From: Colletes latitarsis
Lineage: Eukaryota > Arthropoda > Insecta > Hymenoptera > Colletidae
Direction of reading: 5' to 3'
Assembly: GCF_051014445.1 (NCBI RefSeq)
Contig: NC_135143.1
Coordinates: forward strand, 5,208,001 to 5,272,000
DNA length: 64,000 nucleotides
Positions 60,750-64,000 of this stretch are shown here, in pieces. Position 1 is the first letter of the stretch. Each line of letters starts with the position of its first letter. The notes beneath the pieces were generated by a model. That model was not told where the DNA came from. It worked only from the letters and a program-made list of their open reading frames with translations, and made no database searches. The position numbers and the translations under genes are program-made.

Positions 60750-62280
60750 ATAGAAACATTTCTGGCCACACATTATATTTTCGGTGAAGAACTTTTTTCT
60801 CCATTCTATTCACCAAAAATGATTGTAATTGACCTCGAAACCGAAAATAATTTTTCCAGAATGATTTGAAACTTTTCAATTTCGCCGAAAAATTTCAGCA
60901 CCTCCCTTGTCGATTTTTTTTAAAAATTCATTTTTGATTTTTAATAAATTTGTTTGACGCGCTACGGAAAAGTTGCTTAACCACTTTTTATAGATACCTA
61001 TGAGCTCTACTTCCCCAACAAATTTTATTGAAATATATTGACTATTGTAGGAGTTATGGTCGTTTGAATATTGGACCATTTTTACGGGGGTTTTCCCACT
61101 TTATGGGGTTAAAGAATAACTTCTCGAATATTCTTGGAATTTGTACACATTCTTTGCCAAAATACGCGTTGTTTGCATTTTGAAACATTAAAATCGTCCA
61201 ATCCGTTCAAGAGTTATGATATTTTAAACATTTGCATGAAATTTCGAGGAAGCAATTCTGGCCAGAAATTATATTTCCGGTAAGGAATTTTTTTCTCGAA
61301 AGTACGTACGATTTCGGGGGTATGTGTATTCACCAAAAATTGTTGTAATTGACCCCCGCAAGCAAAAATAATTTTTCCAGAGCGATACGAAATTTTTTGA
61401 AATTTCAGGGGAATCGGAATGTCAGTCAGACATTGTATTTTCGGTAAGGAATTTTTTTCTCAAAAATGTGTAGGTATTGGAAGGTATATCTATTCGCCAA
61501 AAATGATTGTAATTGACCCCTGCAAGCAAAAATAATTTTTTTAGAACAATTTGAAATTGTTTAATTTCGCCGAAAATTTCTGCACCTACTCGAATTTTTA
61601 TCTCAAAAGTGTGTACGATTTCAGGATATCTACAAAAAATAATAGTAATTGATTCCTGCAATTAAAAATAATTTTTTCAGAATGATTTGAAATTTTTTAA
61701 TTTCATCGAAAAATTTCTGCACTTAACCCATATCGATTTTTCTTAAAAATTCGTTTTTCACTTTTAATACATTTGTTTGACGTTCTACGGAAATGTTGTT
61801 TAATACTTTTTTGTAGGTACGCATAAGCTCTACTTCATAAATAAATGTCAATGAGATACACTCACTATTGTAGGAGTTATGGTCGTTTGAAAACTGAACC
61901 ATTTTTATGGGGGTTTTCCTACTTACGGGGTTAAGGAACAACTTTTTCAACATTCATAGAATTTCTAAGTATTCTTCATTAAAATATGCGTTGTTTCCAT
62001 TTTTAAATATTAAAATCCTTCAATATGTTCAGAAGTTATGATTTTTTAAACATACTTATGAAATGTTGAGAAAACATTTCCGGCTACATATTATATTTTT
62101 GGTAAAGAATTTTTTACTCGAAAATGCATAGAATTTCAGGGGTAAGTTTATTCACTAAAAATGATTGTAATTAGTCCTCGTAATGAAAAATAATTTTTTC
62201 AAAATGATTTGAAATTTTTTAATTTTGTCCACCTATCCCCTGTCGATTTTTCTTAAAAATTTGTTTTTGATTTTTAATGA
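60750..62280 (+). mobile_element. Family A element, copy 12 (degenerate, expanded, no tips)
   Basis: About 1.5 kb of family A interior without either terminal repeat. It has two middle segments (60876-61079 and 61723-61953 on the minus strand, both frames largely open) and at least five sub-repeats. Divergence from other copies is visibly greater. It may be an older or differently organised subfamily. Confidence 0.8.
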
Positions 62281-64000
62281 ACACAACTATGGGTAATCTA
62301 GTAATACAATTTATTAATGAAAAGTAAAAATACTATCCCTACGCTTTAGTGAGTGAAATATAAACCGTAACATTTACTGAAAAATAGTCGGGGTAAATAT
62401 GGCGGCTACGAATTTCATCGTAGCTACATAAATATGGCAAGTAAACAAACTACGAGTTATTCACTTATAATTCACGCAGCAATACTAATTATATTTCTTA
62501 TCTTGTTACACTTATTGGAAAAAATCTTAATCGTTCGTCGCTAGGGGAACTTCTTCTACTTTATGTATTCAGTGATTAGAAAAACACTGGTGAACAGCTC
62601 TTTACTTACATATCAGAGTTTGGAATTCAAACTGTCCGTGATTGGATCGATAACACGGAGCAAATATCTGTTCGGTGAGATATTTGTATTATTGGAAAAT
62701 GGAGATTCTCGTTATCAATCTAGTATTCGCTGTTAAGAATTTCTATGCTGGAATGTTATGTCCAATTTGTTGCAAACGGAATCCAAATAACATTCCAGAA
62801 GACAATATTAATAAGTAAAAAAGTTATTAAAAATTCAGTGTCAGAAACTTCTTTTGTATTCTCTACTAACGAAATAAAATAAAAAAAGCAACACTTGATA
62901 AAGATGTATCGTTATTAGTTAAACTTGTGGAAATGTTAACTAATAGAGAAAATCTGAATGAAGAATTATACATTTAGAAATTTGAGTATTGGGTGATTAT
63001 AATATTATTGACTTTGCTTTATTTGTAGTTTTTGTTAATTTAAATTGTCTAATTTTTATATTGATTTTGATCGAAAAATTGTTTTTAAAAAACAGGAGAT
63101 TGTTCTGAGAAATTGATTAAATTGCAATACTTTTACGTAGAATAGGCAGGTGACTTGATTCTACCCCTGACTGTATGTAAAATGCGAATGGTGTTATCGA
63201 TTAATGAAATACTAGAATATCCAGCTACGTAATAATAATGAAACAAGAGTATGATTTAAGGTACTATTGTGCTTCAATTTTTCACTCCATGATGCATGGA
63301 AAATAATAACATCAAAGAAAGAAATGCTAGTTAGATATGCCCCTTTTTTCAAGTTTTGAGAGCTGAAAAACATAAGAACACGAAGGTGCAATTAGGCCGA
63401 GCTTCTTCCATTGGCCTTGTACAAGAAGCCTGTTAATTCGCGACGTTGCACAGTGCATAATGCGCACGTGGTCGCGTTCAGCTAGGTCACGTTACAGAAA
63501 CTGAAAATTTCGAATTCTGTCTCGGAACGAATATGAATTTTAACGTGTATACAGAATTTCAATACCAATTTATCGGTCGAATTTATTTAAATGTAATTCA
63601 ACGATTATATTTCTCAGCGCAATTAAATTTGTATCGATAACATTAAAAAAATTGATTTTCATTTAAAGAATTGAAGTTGATTTTTATACACAGATTTTTC
63701 TGAAATGAATTGAACCTATAATCAATTGAAATTATCAATTTTAAGTAATATCTAAATGTTTCTGTTTTACTGAAAAATTTTTTTAATGACAATTCTTTAC
63801 TAATTTTATGTCAATAAAATTTCACCGTAATTCGTAAGAATTATTGCATAAAATCTGAATAAAATTTATCATGTTTCGAGTTAGATCAAAAACCATAGTT
63901 CACGCAAGACGCAGACAGAACATGACGCAGCAATACATACTAGAGAAGACGCTCTTCGATTCGAGAAGCTGTTTTGCGAGAACAAAAGAACTTTTTTGTC
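62281..64000. other. Non-coding right flank
   Basis: No recognised coding exon. A GC-richer block at 63395-63500 has an inverted CCAAT (ATTGG), an E-box (CACGTG) and AGGTCA-type bases and could be promoter sequence. No gene is visible on either side within the window. Confidence 0.4.

Noticed and set aside
1..64000. A multi-gene novel defence or biosynthetic system
   Set aside because: The window holds three ordinary nuclear genes with introns and many transposon remnants; no operon-like gene set exists here.

Overview
The window is insect nuclear DNA. It is AT-rich, its genes have short introns with canonical GT/AG sites, it carries a ZAD-type zinc-finger gene (an arthropod class) and a syndapin gene of insect layout, and it is loaded with Tc1/mariner, hAT-like and TTAA-target transposon remnants. 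A hymenopteran is my best guess, but nothing here proves the order. I recognise three protein-coding genes.

Left part, 1-9.6 kb. A three-exon gene on the plus strand (792-1594) encodes a 214-residue coiled-coil protein that resembles the kinetochore protein SKA3 in layout. A four-exon plus-strand gene (3350-6759) encodes a 1055-residue protein with an N-terminal ZAD domain and a C-terminal run of C2H2 zinc fingers, preceded by a DRE-like promoter motif. The 2.8 kb after it is the shared 3' region of this gene and of the convergent syndapin gene.

Middle part, 9.6-30.5 kb. Syndapin (PACSIN) lies on the minus strand. Eight coding exons give a complete 483-residue F-BAR / NPF / SH3 protein, and every splice junction keeps phase. 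Its introns hold most of the notable structures: a three-copy tandem duplication that repeats the 5' splice site of coding exon 3, a 142-bp-arm hairpin, a Tc1-type transposon remnant, an hAT-type MITE and several copies of a foldback element. The start-codon exon has a 3' splice site just upstream of the ATG, so the promoter and first non-coding exon lie above position 30.5 kb and were not found.

Right part, 30.5-64 kb. I find no convincing protein gene here. It is a transposon graveyard: a Tc1-like element with 226-bp terminal repeats and a broken transposase, three further Tc1/mariner transposase fragments, a four-unit minisatellite, a 1.3 kb foldback element with a TTAA-type insertion in one arm, and a three-level nest of elements. 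A GC-richer block at 40.5-41.1 kb is the only other candidate for a transcribed or regulatory feature.

The dominant repeat, called family A below, has ends beginning CAGGGTGTTCGG, is flanked by TA, has terminal repeats of about 120 bp and contains a directional sub-repeat of about 120 bp. It occurs 12 times. Many short open frames across the window are translations of family A rather than genes.
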